A DNA stretch of 35,942 nucleotides, taken from the NCBI GenBank assembly GCA_017936345.1, contig JAGBFT010000005.1, positions 1 through 35,942 of the forward strand, given 5' to 3'. The notes under the pieces were generated by a model. That model saw only the letters and a program-made list of their open reading frames with translations, searched no databases and was not told where the DNA came from. Numbering within the stretch: position 1 is the first letter of the stretch; each line of letters begins with the position of its first letter. Both the position numbers and the translations under genes were made by a program. Shown piece by piece: positions 15,304 to 23,124 of this stretch. Source of the stretch: Spirochaetaceae bacterium. GTDB lineage: Bacteria; Spirochaetota; Spirochaetia; Treponematales; Treponemataceae.

Positions 15304-16370
15304 GTGCCAACCTCCCGTCCGGCAAGAATCATTTGACTGTCAAGGGGAACCTTTTTTATTTTACCAGCAATGTCTTCTAGTGGCACACCTACAGCCTTTC
15401 CATTTTGCAGTGCCACCATTTTACCAAAGTCACCTCGTGCCAGCATATGAACAGCTTCTGTGCCAAAGAGGGTGGCCAGGGTTCTGTCGTAGGGAACTGG
15501 GATTCCTCCTCTTTGTACATATCCCAGCACTGTAACACGAGATTCTAGCCCTGTAGCTAGTTCAAGTTCACGAGCTACACGATAACCTATGGAATTTTGC
15601 ATGGCCTGGCGAGCCTTCTTAAAGGTCTTTTTGTCCATTGTGGCTTCTTTTTCTGATAAGGCCCCTTCTGCCACAACAACAATGGAGAATTCTTTTCCAT
15701 CATCACGGCGTTTTTTTAAGTGGTGGGCAATAGAATCAATTTTGTAAGGAATTTCCGGCAAGAGAATGACGTCTCCTCCTCCAGCAACCCCTGCATAAAG
15801 ACCTAACCAACCAGCCTTGTGTCCCATAACTTCCATAATCATTATTCGATTGTGGCTATGGGCTGTGGTGTGGATACGGTCTATGGCCTCCGTAGCAATA
15901 GAGACAGCTGTGTGAAATCCAAAGGTTATGTCCGTGTGAACCAGGTCATTGTCGATGGTTTTGGGAAGACCAACAACGTTCAAACCTTCTTTTGCCAGAA
16001 GGCTACCTGTTGTATTTGTACCATTACCACCTAAAACAACCAGGGCATCAAGGTTCCACCTTGCATAGTTTTCTTTGATGTGGTCTATGGGAAGCTTTCC
16101 ATCTCTATCTGGAAGGGGATTTTTAAAGGGTTTTTCCCGAGAAGTTCCAAGAATAGTTCCACCTCTGGTAAGAATGCCAGAAAAATCTGTGGCATTCATT
16201 TCTTTTGCATTACCTTGAATCAGTCCTCGGTAACCGTTTTGTATACCAACAACTTCCATTCCGTATTGCTCAATAGCTGCACGGGCTACACCTCGAATGG
16301 CGGTATTAAGACCTGGTGCATCTCCACCAGAGGTAAGGATTCCAAAACGCTTTACCTTAGAGTGTGTCAT
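15288..16370 (-). CDS. 6-phosphofructokinase (group III-like; phosphoryl donor uncertain)
   Basis: A 360-aa PfkA-family enzyme for fructose-6-phosphate phosphorylation. Seen: LTSGGDAPGLN (residues 13-22), GGNGTNT (114-120), PKTIDND (136-142, catalytic D140), MEVMGHKAGWL and the sugar-phosphate site near GYVQRGGIP. G117 is the ATP-type residue, whereas K137 is typical of pyrophosphate users. The usual Mg-binding Asp of GGDGS is Asn (N116). Such mixed signatures belong to the group III clade, so ATP or PPi cannot be decided from sequence. AGGGGAG precedes the ATG. The alpha-hydroxy-acid oxidase gene overlaps its end. Confidence 0.9.
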   Translation of the reverse strand: MTHSKVKRFGILTSGGDAPGLNTAIRGVARAAIEQYGMEVVGIQNGYRGLIQGNAKEMNATDFSGILTRGGTILGTSREKPFKNPLPDRDGKLPIDHIKENYARWNLDALVVLGGNGTNTTGSLLAKEGLNVVGLPKTIDNDLVHTDITFGFHTAVSIATEAIDRIHTTAHSHNRIMIMEVMGHKAGWLGLYAGVAGGGDVILLPEIPYKIDSIAHHLKKRRDDGKEFSIVVVAEGALSEKEATMDKKTFKKARQAMQNSIGYRVARELELATGLESRVTVLGYVQRGGIPVPYDRTLATLFGTEAVHMLARGDFGKMVALQNGKAVGVPLEDIAGKIKKVPLDSQMILAGREVGTCFGD

Positions 16371-16399
16371 GTTGCTCCCCTTCGTATATAGGTCGCTCC

Positions 16400-16428
16400 A
16401 GTATAACAGATTGATTTTTATAAAACAA
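16400..16428 (-). promoter_or_regulatory. Promoter of the phosphofructokinase operon
   Basis: Minus strand: -35 TTGTTT (16423-16428), a 17-nt spacer, and -10 TATACT (16400-16405), with an extended TGT upstream. A 7-bp inverted repeat, CTCCAGT (16396-16402) with ACTGGAG (16428-16434), brackets the promoter with arm centres 32 bp apart. This could be an operator. Confidence 0.55.
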
Positions 16429-16493
16429 CTGGAGTAAACTTGTGTGTGTTGAGGAAATCTTAAAATAATTTTACAATTTTTTTTATCCGTTTG

Positions 16494-16502
16494 TGGTATA
16501 AT
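16494..16502 (+). promoter_or_regulatory. Promoter of the DUF362 gene
   Basis: TGGTATAAT is a perfect TATAAT (16497-16502) with an extended -10 TG. The start should be near 16509, about 25 nt before the ATG. No good -35 is seen at 16-18 nt. Confidence 0.6.
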
Positions 16503-16533
16503 GGAATCAGATTTTTAAACATGGAGGATTTTA

Positions 16534-17655
16534 ATGGATAATTCAGAATCTGCCAGTTCAAAAGTGTATTTTACGAATTTTCGTACAACATTTCAGGAAG
16601 GCTTGCTGCCTAAAATGCGTCGTCTTATGATTGCTGCCGGAATCAAAGACATCGACTTTGCCGGCAAATATGTGGCAATTAAAATGCACTTTGGCGAAGT
16701 GGGAAATCTTGCTTTTTTGCGTCCAAATTATGCAAAGGTAGTTGTTGACTTGGTAAGGGAGCTGGGGGGCAAGCCTTTTTTGGTGGACTGTAATACTCTT
16801 TATGTAGGAAGTCGGAAAAATGCCCTGGACCACTTGGATGCAGCCTACCTAAATGGATTTTCACCCCTGTCTACCGGTTGTCACGTACTTATTGGTGATG
16901 GCTTAAAAGGTACCGATGAGGTCTATGTTCCTGTTCCAAGGGGTGAATATGTTAAAGAGGCCAAAATTGGTCGTGTTGTAATGGATGCTGATATAGTTAT
17001 TTCACTAAACCACTTTAAGGCCCATGAAGCTACAGGATTTGGTGGAGCAATCAAAAATATCGGTATGGGGTGTGGTTCCAGAGCTGGCAAGATGGAAATG
17101 CATTCTGCAGGAAAGCCATACGTGTACGAGAAAAAATGCATAGGTTGTTCCTCATGCCAAAAGAATTGTGCCCACGATGCAATTACCATTGCCAATAAAA
17201 AAGCCTCAATTGACCAAGATGCCTGTACTGGCTGTGGTCGTTGTATAGGGGTGTGTCCTACTGATGCTGTTCGTCCCGGAGCTGATAACTCTAATGATGT
17301 GCTGAACTACAAGATGGTAGAATATGCTGCGGCTATTCTTCACGGAAGGCCTCACTTCCACGTAAGCCTTGCCATGGACATCTCTCCCTATTGTGACTGT
17401 CATGCAGAAAACGATGCTCCTATTGTTCCTGATGTGGGAATGTTTGCATCCTTTGATCCCGTAGCCATTGATATAGCTTGTGCAGATGAGATAAATAAGC
17501 AACCTGTAAGTGCGGGTTCCTGTTTGGATGAAAAGGAACATATTCATGGAGACCATTTTTGTGACACCCATCCTTCTACAGATTGGAAGGGACAGATTGC
17601 CCATGCAGAAAAAATTGGTCTAGGGAGAGGCTCCTATGAACTAATTAAGATTTAA
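16534..17655 (+). CDS. DUF362 protein with two [4Fe-4S] ferredoxin motifs
   Basis: A 373-aa protein. The N-terminal DUF362 part has [43 protein letters not shown] and a Gly/Cys stretch [13 protein letters not shown]. Two ferredoxin clusters follow, [11 protein letters not shown] (about residues 203-213) and [11 protein letters not shown] (about 230-240). The C-terminal part resumes DUF362 ([15 protein letters not shown]). The family occurs in anaerobes as a cytoplasmic Fe-S protein of unsettled function, probably electron transfer. A GGAGG site and its own extended -10 promoter point to a single-gene unit, convergent with birA. A lone perfect DnaA box (TGTGGAAAA) lies just after its stop at 17666-17674. 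Confidence 0.88.
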   Translation: MDNSESASSKVYFTNFRTTFQEGLLPKMRRLMIAAGIKDIDFAGKYVAIKMHFGEVGNLAFLRPNYAKVVVDLVRELGGKPFLVDCNTLYVGSRKNALDHLDAAYLNGFSPLSTGCHVLIGDGLKGTDEVYVPVPRGEYVKEAKIGRVVMDADIVISLNHFKAHEATGFGGAIKNIGMGCGSRAGKMEMHSAGKPYVYEKKCIGCSSCQKNCAHDAITIANKKASIDQDACTGCGRCIGVCPTDAVRPGADNSNDVLNYKMVEYAAAILHGRPHFHVSLAMDISPYCDCHAENDAPIVPDVGMFASFDPVAIDIACADEINKQPVSAGSCLDEKEHIHGDHFCDTHPSTDWKGQIAHAEKIGLGRGSYELIKI

Positions 17656-17682
17656 CAGGAAAACCTGTGGAAAAGTTTTAGG

Positions 17683-18762
17683 TTAGTTTGTGAATTCTTG
17701 ACTTTGCAAGCTAACCTCTCCTGAATCCAGAAGCTTGTACTTTCCATCTTCCATTTGTATTTGAAGTCGTGCATTTGAGTCAATTCCAAGGCAGGTAGCG
17801 AGATAGGAGTCCTGTGTTGAGCCTGCCAGGGGAAATACCCTTACTTTGTGGCCAGGTTTTAGGAGGCTTCTTTGTCGATATTCTTCCATAACGGTGTCTA
17901 TTTCCTGGGGTCTGTCTCCCTGTCTCCACTGTTTTTCCAAGGCATGAAAGATATTTTGCATAATAGCTGAAATTAAGTCGTTCCTTTGTGAATTGTTTTC
18001 CTCAAAGTTCCTGTCTGTGGTATTGGAGAAAATGGCTCCTGCAATGGATTCCAGCTCTAGTGGAAAGCCTTTATCTGGAGGTGTAATATTGAGCCCAATG
18101 CCTACTACTGCTCCCGGAATGGTTCCATCGGAAGTATCCATTACTCCCTCCGTGAGAATTCCTCCGATTTTCTTTCCCTTGTAAAAAATATCATTGACCC
18201 ATTTTATAGCTGGTTGAATTTGATAAACCTGTTCCAGAGCCTTGCAAACAGCCACTGCGGCGGATGCCGTTAGCTGGGCTGGATTCTTTACTCCTCCAGG
18301 GGGTATGATTATTGTACTAAGATATAATCCCGTGGCTTGGGGAGAAAAGAAACTTCTTCCCTGTCGTCCTCTTCCGTCGGTTTGATGGTTGGCTAGAACA
18401 ATGGTTCCTTGAATAGAACACGCCTGGTTTGTAAGGGTCCCATTGCTGTAATGAAGCTTGTTTTCTTGGATAGCTTTTTGCAGGAGAGACCGGGCAAGAG
18501 TATTTGTAGAGTCGATTTCTTGGTATAGATGTATTCTTTCCTTCCATGCAATGGCGGCGTAGAGTTTGTTGTTGGGGTTTACTGAAAGGTGCTTGCAAAT
18601 TGAATATGATATATTGACCTTGCGCGCCAATGTATCTGCCAAAGAAATCAACTCCGCTGATGTGAATTGCTCTCTTTCTGCTATAATGGCAGGGCAGGAA
18701 TCACAAGCTTGAGTTTGGGTAAAAGGACATCTTTCTTTTTCCGAACGGCTTTGTTGGGGCAT
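17683..18762 (-). CDS. birA: Biotin--[acetyl-CoA carboxylase] ligase with unusual N-terminal extension
   Basis: 359 aa. The catalytic domain starts near residue 75 (IHLYQEIDSTNTLARSLL) and carries the biotinyl-AMP loop DGRGRQGRSFFSP, then KWVNDIFYKGKKIGGILTE and VVGIGLNI. The SH3-like C-terminal domain ends LLDSGEVSLQ. It attaches biotin to carboxylase carrier proteins. Instead of the winged-helix repressor domain, the first 75 residues have a cysteine cluster (C12, C20, C23 and C56) that I do not recognise. No role as a transcriptional repressor is therefore expected. The start is 1 nt beyond the mtnN stop, so the two are co-transcribed. Confidence 0.88.
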   Translation of the reverse strand: MPQQSRSEKERCPFTQTQACDSCPAIIAEREQFTSAELISLADTLARKVNISYSICKHLSVNPNNKLYAAIAWKERIHLYQEIDSTNTLARSLLQKAIQENKLHYSNGTLTNQACSIQGTIVLANHQTDGRGRQGRSFFSPQATGLYLSTIIIPPGGVKNPAQLTASAAVAVCKALEQVYQIQPAIKWVNDIFYKGKKIGGILTEGVMDTSDGTIPGAVVGIGLNITPPDKGFPLELESIAGAIFSNTTDRNFEENNSQRNDLISAIMQNIFHALEKQWRQGDRPQEIDTVMEEYRQRSLLKPGHKVRVFPLAGSTQDSYLATCLGIDSNARLQIQMEDGKYKLLDSGEVSLQSQEFTN

Positions 18763-18763
18763 C

Positions 18764-19468
18764 TTACTGACTCCCTAGTTCTTGGACAATTCCGTAAACT
18801 GCTTGGGAACTTATAGTTCCACCCTCTTTTTCGTTAAAGCGGGCTGTTTCTTCCCCATTATCATCAGCCATATCAGACATGCACCGAATAACTACAAATG
18901 GGATTTTGTTTACAGCTGCAACGTGACCAATGGCGGCACCCTCCATTTCCACACAAGCAGGATTACAGAGACTTTTTATTTTATTTTTCAGTTCAGTTGA
19001 ACCAATAAATTGATCTCCTGAGGCTATCAAACCCTTTACAATCTTCTTTTCAGGGAATAATTTTTTACATACTCCAGCGGCGATAGTAATAAGATTTTTG
19101 TCTGCAACAAATGTCCTGTCCATTCCGGGAACTGTGCAGCTCTCATATCCCCAGTTTGTTGCATCAACATCATGATACATTACTTCTGTGGAAATGACCA
19201 AATCAAGGACATTTAAGCCCTTGGCAAGGGCTCCTGCCACGCCTGTATTTATCAGGTGAGAAATCCTGAATTTTGTAATCAACATTTGGGCACAAAGGGC
19301 TGCATTTACCTTTCCCACTCCAGAGCGAACTACAACTACGGGAGTTTCTGCAAGAAAACCTTCCAAAAAGTCTAATCCACATAGTTGATGAAGGATTACC
19401 CCTGTCATGTGATGACAAAAACCTTCAACCTCAACATCCATAGCACCAATAATTCCGACTTTTATCAT
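18764..19468 (-). CDS. mtnN: 5'-methylthioadenosine/S-adenosylhomocysteine nucleosidase
   Basis: A 234-aa nucleosidase that hydrolyses MTA and SAH (and 5'-deoxyadenosine), recycling products of SAM reactions. The family pattern is clear: MIKVGIIGAMDVEVEGF with the catalytic Glu (E13), NTGVAGAL, the substrate loop CVEMEGAAIGHVA and the catalytic Asp in RCMSDMADD. The ATG at 19468 has GGAGAAAT upstream and matches family N-termini. An in-frame extension to 19537 adds a hydrophobic peptide without a ribosome site and would run into the divergent promoter region. It pairs with birA, both linked to SAM/biotin cofactor chemistry. Confidence 0.93.
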   Translation of the reverse strand: MIKVGIIGAMDVEVEGFCHHMTGVILHQLCGLDFLEGFLAETPVVVVRSGVGKVNAALCAQMLITKFRISHLINTGVAGALAKGLNVLDLVISTEVMYHDVDATNWGYESCTVPGMDRTFVADKNLITIAAGVCKKLFPEKKIVKGLIASGDQFIGSTELKNKIKSLCNPACVEMEGAAIGHVAAVNKIPFVVIRCMSDMADDNGEETARFNEKEGGTISSQAVYGIVQELGSQ

Positions 19469-19530
19469 GAATATTTCTCCTATTTTATGCGAAATACCGT
19501 AAAAAAAAGTAATAAATGCGAAAAAAAGTA

Positions 19531-19559
19531 TTGACATTTTTTTACCGATAAATTACACT
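19531..19559 (+). promoter_or_regulatory. Strong sigma70 promoter of a tiny transcript
   Basis: A perfect -35 TTGACA (19531-19536), a 17-nt spacer and -10 TACACT (19554-19559). The start should be near 19566. An intrinsic terminator begins about 18 nt later, so the product must be short. Two copies of ATGCGAAA (near 19486 and 19516) lie upstream. Confidence 0.65.
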
Positions 19560-19565
19560 CTATTT

Positions 19566-19627
19566 TAGTAGCAATAATAAAAGCCGTACCGCATTTTCTT
19601 CCTCCTTTAGCGGTACGGTTTTTTTTT
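19566..19627 (+). ncRNA. Candidate ~60-nt small RNA with anti-SD loop
   Basis: The predicted transcript is an 18-nt AU-rich 5' tail plus one hairpin and a U tract. It lies between divergent mtnN and the YugP-type protease gene, where no upstream gene needs a terminator on this strand. The 17-nt loop (19593-19609) includes CCTCCTTT, the same sequence as the 3' end of 16S rRNA. It could therefore pair with AAAGGAGG ribosome sites of mRNAs, as C/U-rich loops of some bacterial sRNAs do. Alternatively it is an attenuator of the distal gene. No coding potential. Confidence 0.45.
19584..19627 (+). terminator. Intrinsic terminator of the tiny transcript
   Basis: A 9-bp perfect GC-rich stem, CCGTACCGC (19584-19592) with GCGGTACGG (19610-19618), a 17-nt loop and nine T residues (19619-19627). 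A run of A residues before the stem can extend the pairing. Confidence 0.85.
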
Positions 19628-19861
19628 ATCCTAAAAGAATTGTTCCTTGCTGTCTTAACTGGTTGGTAACAGAAGGAAATCTACAGCCGGCAACAATTCA
19701 TAGTACATTATCGGCAACTTGGTCAATACTCTCGCATTTGGATTATAAATATTGTCACGGAAAAATTTTCCCGCTAGTAAAAAAATAGTATTTTATTTAT
19801 AGTACTTTTATAAGGCTTTAAGCACAAGTCCTTGGATATTGTTCTGTTGATGAGGTGTAAC
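19628..19861. other. Non-coding upstream region of the zinc protease gene
   Basis: No credible gene. It holds only weak promoter-like elements for the downstream gene: TTGGTC near 19720 with TATAAA about 19 nt on, and TTGTCA in ATTGTCACGG with TAGTAA after 17 nt. A small A/T inverted repeat lies around 19785-19810. Confidence 0.4.
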
Positions 19862-20545
19862 GTGTTTTTTGATGTTTATTATCTTTTTTTAGTGGTGCCT
19901 GCCCTCTTGTTGTCCATGTGGGCACAGGTAAAAGTTAAGTCAACTTTTGAAGATTTTTCTAAGGAGGCTGTTGAACGGGGAATTACTGGAGCTCAGGCGG
20001 CTGCTTATTTATTAAAGACCAACAATATCACTGATGTTCGAATAGAAAGGGTTTCAGGACATCTTACTGACCACTACGACCCTTCCCATAAGGTTTTGCG
20101 TCTTTCTGAATCTGTGTATGGCCAGTCAACCGTAGCCGCTGTTGGAGTTGCTGCCCATGAGACTGGTCATGCAATCCAACACGCAACAAAGTACGGGCCT
20201 CTTGTGTTACGAAGCACCTTAGTACCCGTTGCAAATATTGGCTCGGCTATTGGGCCTACGCTGGCCATCCTTGGTCTTGTAATGAGTTTTGGCCTGTTGG
20301 TGGATATTGGTCTCTTGTTGTTTGCTGGGTCTGTTCTCTTTTATTTGGTAACCTTGCCAGTGGAATTCAATGCTTCTCGTCGTGCCATTGAAATTTTGGG
20401 ACATTCCGGTACCATGAGCCAGGAAGAGTTAAAGGGTGTAAAAAAGGTTTTAAGCGCCGCCGCCATGACCTATGTTGCGTCTGCAATTTCTGCCATCGGA
20501 AACTTTATCCGTCTTTTACTTATTTCCCGTAACCGACGGGACTAA
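19862..20545 (+). CDS. YugP-family membrane zinc metallopeptidase
   Basis: 227 aa. An N-terminal TM segment (YYLFLVVPALLLSMWAQ), the zinc motif HETGH (residues 99-103) inside VGVAAHETGHAIQH, and two or three further TM segments (VMSFGLLVDIGLLLFAGSVLFYLV; VASAISAIGNFIRLLL) around EFNASRRAIEIL match neutral zinc metallopeptidase family 2 (YugP). The substrate is unknown, probably membrane proteins. I start at the GTG at 19862 because a perfect GAGGTG sits just upstream and the family begins near this point. TTG 19832 and ATG 19850 are in-frame alternatives. Its stop overlaps the convergent barrel gene by 4 nt. Confidence 0.85.
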   Translation: MFFDVYYLFLVVPALLLSMWAQVKVKSTFEDFSKEAVERGITGAQAAAYLLKTNNITDVRIERVSGHLTDHYDPSHKVLRLSESVYGQSTVAAVGVAAHETGHAIQHATKYGPLVLRSTLVPVANIGSAIGPTLAILGLVMSFGLLVDIGLLLFAGSVLFYLVTLPVEFNASRRAIEILGHSGTMSQEELKGVKKVLSAAAMTYVASAISAIGNFIRLLLISRNRRD

Positions 20546-21003
20546 AAGCTGTAGCCTGCTCCCACACCACCTGACCAAGTGAAAGGCTCTTTTGAACCGA
20601 AAGCATAGTCAAAGCTGAATTTTGGTTCAATATAGGTGTGACCACTGGTAATTCGCCAGCCAACGGAGCCCCCCATAGTAAGGTTCTTTTTGAGGGATTT
20701 GTTTATCCAGTTGAATTTGCCACCTATGTTTACTTCAACAAAGGCTCCTGAAAAGGGATACAGGCGGGCAAAGGCGGTGGGCGTAAGGGCAAAGGTATTT
20801 TCAAAATTCGACTGACCTGATAATTTAACTCCTGCACTGGCAAAAGAAAGGAATTTATATTCTAAGTTCCAGCTCCCGGTTCCCATGGGCTTGTTGTCAC
20901 TTCCAAAGTTAACGTCTATGGAGCCACCGGTAGAGATGTTGGCAAAGGTTTGGAATCCAATCAAAAGGAATATGCTTATAAATAGGGATATTTTTCTTGT
21001 CAT
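20542..21003 (-). CDS. Small putative outer-membrane beta-barrel protein
   Basis: A 153-aa protein with a signal peptide (MTRKISLFISIFLLIGFQTFA, cleavage near 21). Short alternating strands follow (SIDVNFGS, WNLEYKFLSFASAGVKL, AFVEVNIGGKFNWI, MGGSVGWRIT, YIEPKFSFDYAFG), and the C-terminus GVGAGYSF ends in Phe, as outer-membrane barrels do. About eight strands are expected. No family is recognised. AGGAG lies upstream of the ATG. It is convergent with the protease gene and divergent from pepF. Confidence 0.65.
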   Translation of the reverse strand: MTRKISLFISIFLLIGFQTFANISTGGSIDVNFGSDNKPMGTGSWNLEYKFLSFASAGVKLSGQSNFENTFALTPTAFARLYPFSGAFVEVNIGGKFNWINKSLKKNLTMGGSVGWRITSGHTYIEPKFSFDYAFGSKEPFTWSGGVGAGYSF

Positions 21004-21142
21004 TATATTCTCCTGTTTAAATGGTCGGTAAAAAAGCCAATATGAAATAGTAAGTAGGAAATGGATATAAGATTGATATATTTTTCGGAAATGCAGATGT
21101 AAAAATATATGGATATTCGATATTCAGCTACACAATACAGAC

Positions 21143-21171
21143 TTGTTAAATAGTGGAAAATCCTGTTTAAT
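21143..21171 (+). promoter_or_regulatory. pepF promoter
   Basis: -35 TTGTTA (21143-21148), a 17-nt spacer, and -10 TTTAAT (21166-21171). The start near 21178 lies before the GAGGAG site of pepF and excludes the upstream TTG and ATG as starts. Confidence 0.5.
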
Positions 21172-21235
21172 TCATATGAGAAGGAAGATTGTTTTGATTT
21201 TGTCTTTCTTTGGTTTTGTTTTGAGGAGATTTTTT

Positions 21236-23122
21236 ATGGATAAGGCAGTTGCGGGAGTTCCTCGCTGGGATTTAAGCAGTATTTTTTCCAGTTTTGATGG
21301 AAATGATTACAAGGATGCTCTAATAGAATACACAAGTGGAATGGATTCCTTGGACAAAAGGCTTAAGGATGAAAAAGGCCAGATGAATGATTTTTGTCAG
21401 TGGCTTGCAGACTATCTTACCGCCTCAAATAAGGTGGGGGCTTTGGAGGAATCTTTGAACGCCTATGCCTATACCGCATACTCTACAGACACCACAAATA
21501 CAGATTATTTGAATAATCTTTCTAAGCTGGAAGAGATGTCCTTGCAATCAAAGGCTCAAGGCTTGGTTTTCCAAGATATACTAACAAGAAATTCACAGGA
21601 CTTATCCACCTTTTACACAAGTTTTCCACAATTTGCACAATATAAATATGTTCTTGAACAAATTATTGAGGATGGAAGGCATCGTATGAGTCAGGCTGAG
21701 GAGCAGCTGGCCGATGATTTGTGCCGAACTGGTGGAGCCGCCTGGAGTCGCCTTCACGAACAGGTTATTTCCAACTTGATGGATTCTGCCACAGGAAAAA
21801 CCTTTAATGAAATTCGAAACGAGGCTTATAGTCCTGATGCTTCTGTTAGACGAAAGGCTTGGGAGACCGAAATTTCCTTGTTAAAGTCCATGGAAATTCC
21901 TGTGGCAGCAGCTCTGAACAACATAAAGGGAGCCACCGTTGCTCTAAATCGGAGACGGGGCTGGAATCATGCCCTGAGCCGAGCCTTATCTTCCGCCAAC
22001 ATGGGTGAAAAGACCTTGGCCGCCCTCATCGGTGCTATTGAAGATTCCCTGCCTTTTTGGAGAAAGTATTTGCAGTTGAAGGGGCGGCTACTTGCTGGAA
22101 CTGATTCCAATGCAGTCGGTGAGACGGGCTGCCATTTTTACGATATGTTTGCCCCGCTGCCACAACCTTATTCCGGGGCTGGTTCTAGCTGCGGTGCAAA
22201 GGCTGGTTCCAGTGGAGTCTCGGAAACTCATGATTCTAGTGTCAAAATGGATGGCTGGACCTTTGAAGAAGCCCGCAACTACATAACAGAAAAATTTTAT
22301 GGTTTTTCAAAGGATATGGGAGATTTTGCCCGCACCGCCTTTGAGAATAATTGGATAGATGCAGAGGTTCGCAAGGGTAAGGTTGGGGGGGCTTATTGTA
22401 TAGATTTCCCTTCAAAGGGGGTTTCTCGAGTTCTGTCTAATTTTACGGGCAGTTTTTCTGATGTTACCACCCTTGCCCATGAGCTGGGACACGCCTATCA
22501 TCACCATTGCATTGCGGGCTTGGACTACGGGCTTATTCACTATCCCATGACCTTGGCAGAAACAGCCAGTATCTTTGCAGAAAACATCATCATGAAGGAT
22601 GTAATTGGCCGCTGTGAGGGCTTTGATAAGCTCCAGCTAATGGAACTTCATCTGCAAGATAGCTGCCAAGTATTGGTGGATATCCTAAGTCGTTTTTACT
22701 TTGAGCGCTCTGTTTTTGAAGAACGTGAAAAGGGGGAACTTTCTGCTTCTGATTTTTGTCGCCTTATGGCTCAGGCTCAGGAAAAATCTTACGGAAATGG
22801 TCTATCTTCTCAACGTCATGAATATATGTGGGCAGTAAAAACCCACTATTATAGCCCGGACTTGGATTTTTATAACTTTCCCTATGCCTTTGGCTTGCTT
22901 TTTGCCTTGGGACTCCATGCGCAATACCAGCAACAGGGGGCGAGCTTTGCAGAAAAATACCAGAGCTTGCTAAAGGATACAGGAAGTTTTTCCTGTGAAG
23001 AGGTGTGCCGCCGTGCTGGCTTTGACATTGAAACAAAGGAATTCTGGGCGGCCGGTATTGCAAGTTTTAATTCTGAATTGGAAGCCCTCCTGGATTATGA
23101 AAAGTCTCTGGCAAAGGCTTAG
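21236..23122 (+). CDS. pepF: Oligoendopeptidase F (M3 family)
   Basis: A 628-aa cytoplasmic zinc endopeptidase that degrades oligopeptides. The M3 motif HELGHAYHH starts at residue 415 and a Glu-bearing helix, ETASIFAEN, follows. The N-terminal helical domain starts VPRWDLSSIFSSF as in PepF. A Ser/Gly/Ala-rich segment of about 35 residues (PQPYSGAGSSCGAKAGSSG…) looks like a lineage-specific insert. GAGGAG 7 nt before the ATG and a promoter just upstream fix the start. The tcdA gene follows after 2 nt. A cluster of DnaA-box-like sequences lies inside this gene at 21602-21639. Confidence 0.93.
   Translation: MDKAVAGVPRWDLSSIFSSFDGNDYKDALIEYTSGMDSLDKRLKDEKGQMNDFCQWLADYLTASNKVGALEESLNAYAYTAYSTDTTNTDYLNNLSKLEEMSLQSKAQGLVFQDILTRNSQDLSTFYTSFPQFAQYKYVLEQIIEDGRHRMSQAEEQLADDLCRTGGAAWSRLHEQVISNLMDSATGKTFNEIRNEAYSPDASVRRKAWETEISLLKSMEIPVAAALNNIKGATVALNRRRGWNHALSRALSSANMGEKTLAALIGAIEDSLPFWRKYLQLKGRLLAGTDSNAVGETGCHFYDMFAPLPQPYSGAGSSCGAKAGSSGVSETHDSSVKMDGWTFEEARNYITEKFYGFSKDMGDFARTAFENNWIDAEVRKGKVGGAYCIDFPSKGVSRVLSNFTGSFSDVTTLAHELGHAYHHHCIAGLDYGLIHYPMTLAETASIFAENIIMKDVIGRCEGFDKLQLMELHLQDSCQVLVDILSRFYFERSVFEEREKGELSASDFCRLMAQAQEKSYGNGLSSQRHEYMWAVKTHYYSPDLDFYNFPYAFGLLFALGLHAQYQQQGASFAEKYQSLLKDTGSFSCEEVCRRAGFDIETKEFWAAGIASFNSELEALLDYEKSLAKA
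21602..21639 (+). promoter_or_regulatory. Intragenic cluster of four DnaA-box-like sites
   Basis: TTATCCACC (21602-21610), TTTTACACA (21611-21619), TTTTCCACA (21622-21630) and ATTTGCACA (21631-21639) all face the same way. The second and third fit TTWTNCACA fully; the other two have one mismatch. They lie within pepF coding sequence. They may titrate DnaA, but chance in an A/T-rich codon run cannot be excluded. Confidence 0.4.
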
Positions 23123-23124
23123 TA

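Noticed and set aside
19469-19537. Hydrophobic N-terminal extension of MtnN as a signal peptide
   Set aside because: MtnN is cytoplasmic, the ATG at 19468 has a good GGAG site and matches family starts exactly.
21143-21235. N-terminal extension of PepF from TTG 21143 or ATG 21176
   Set aside because: A promoter (21143-21171) overlaps it and GAGGAG marks the ATG at 21236, where the family homology begins.
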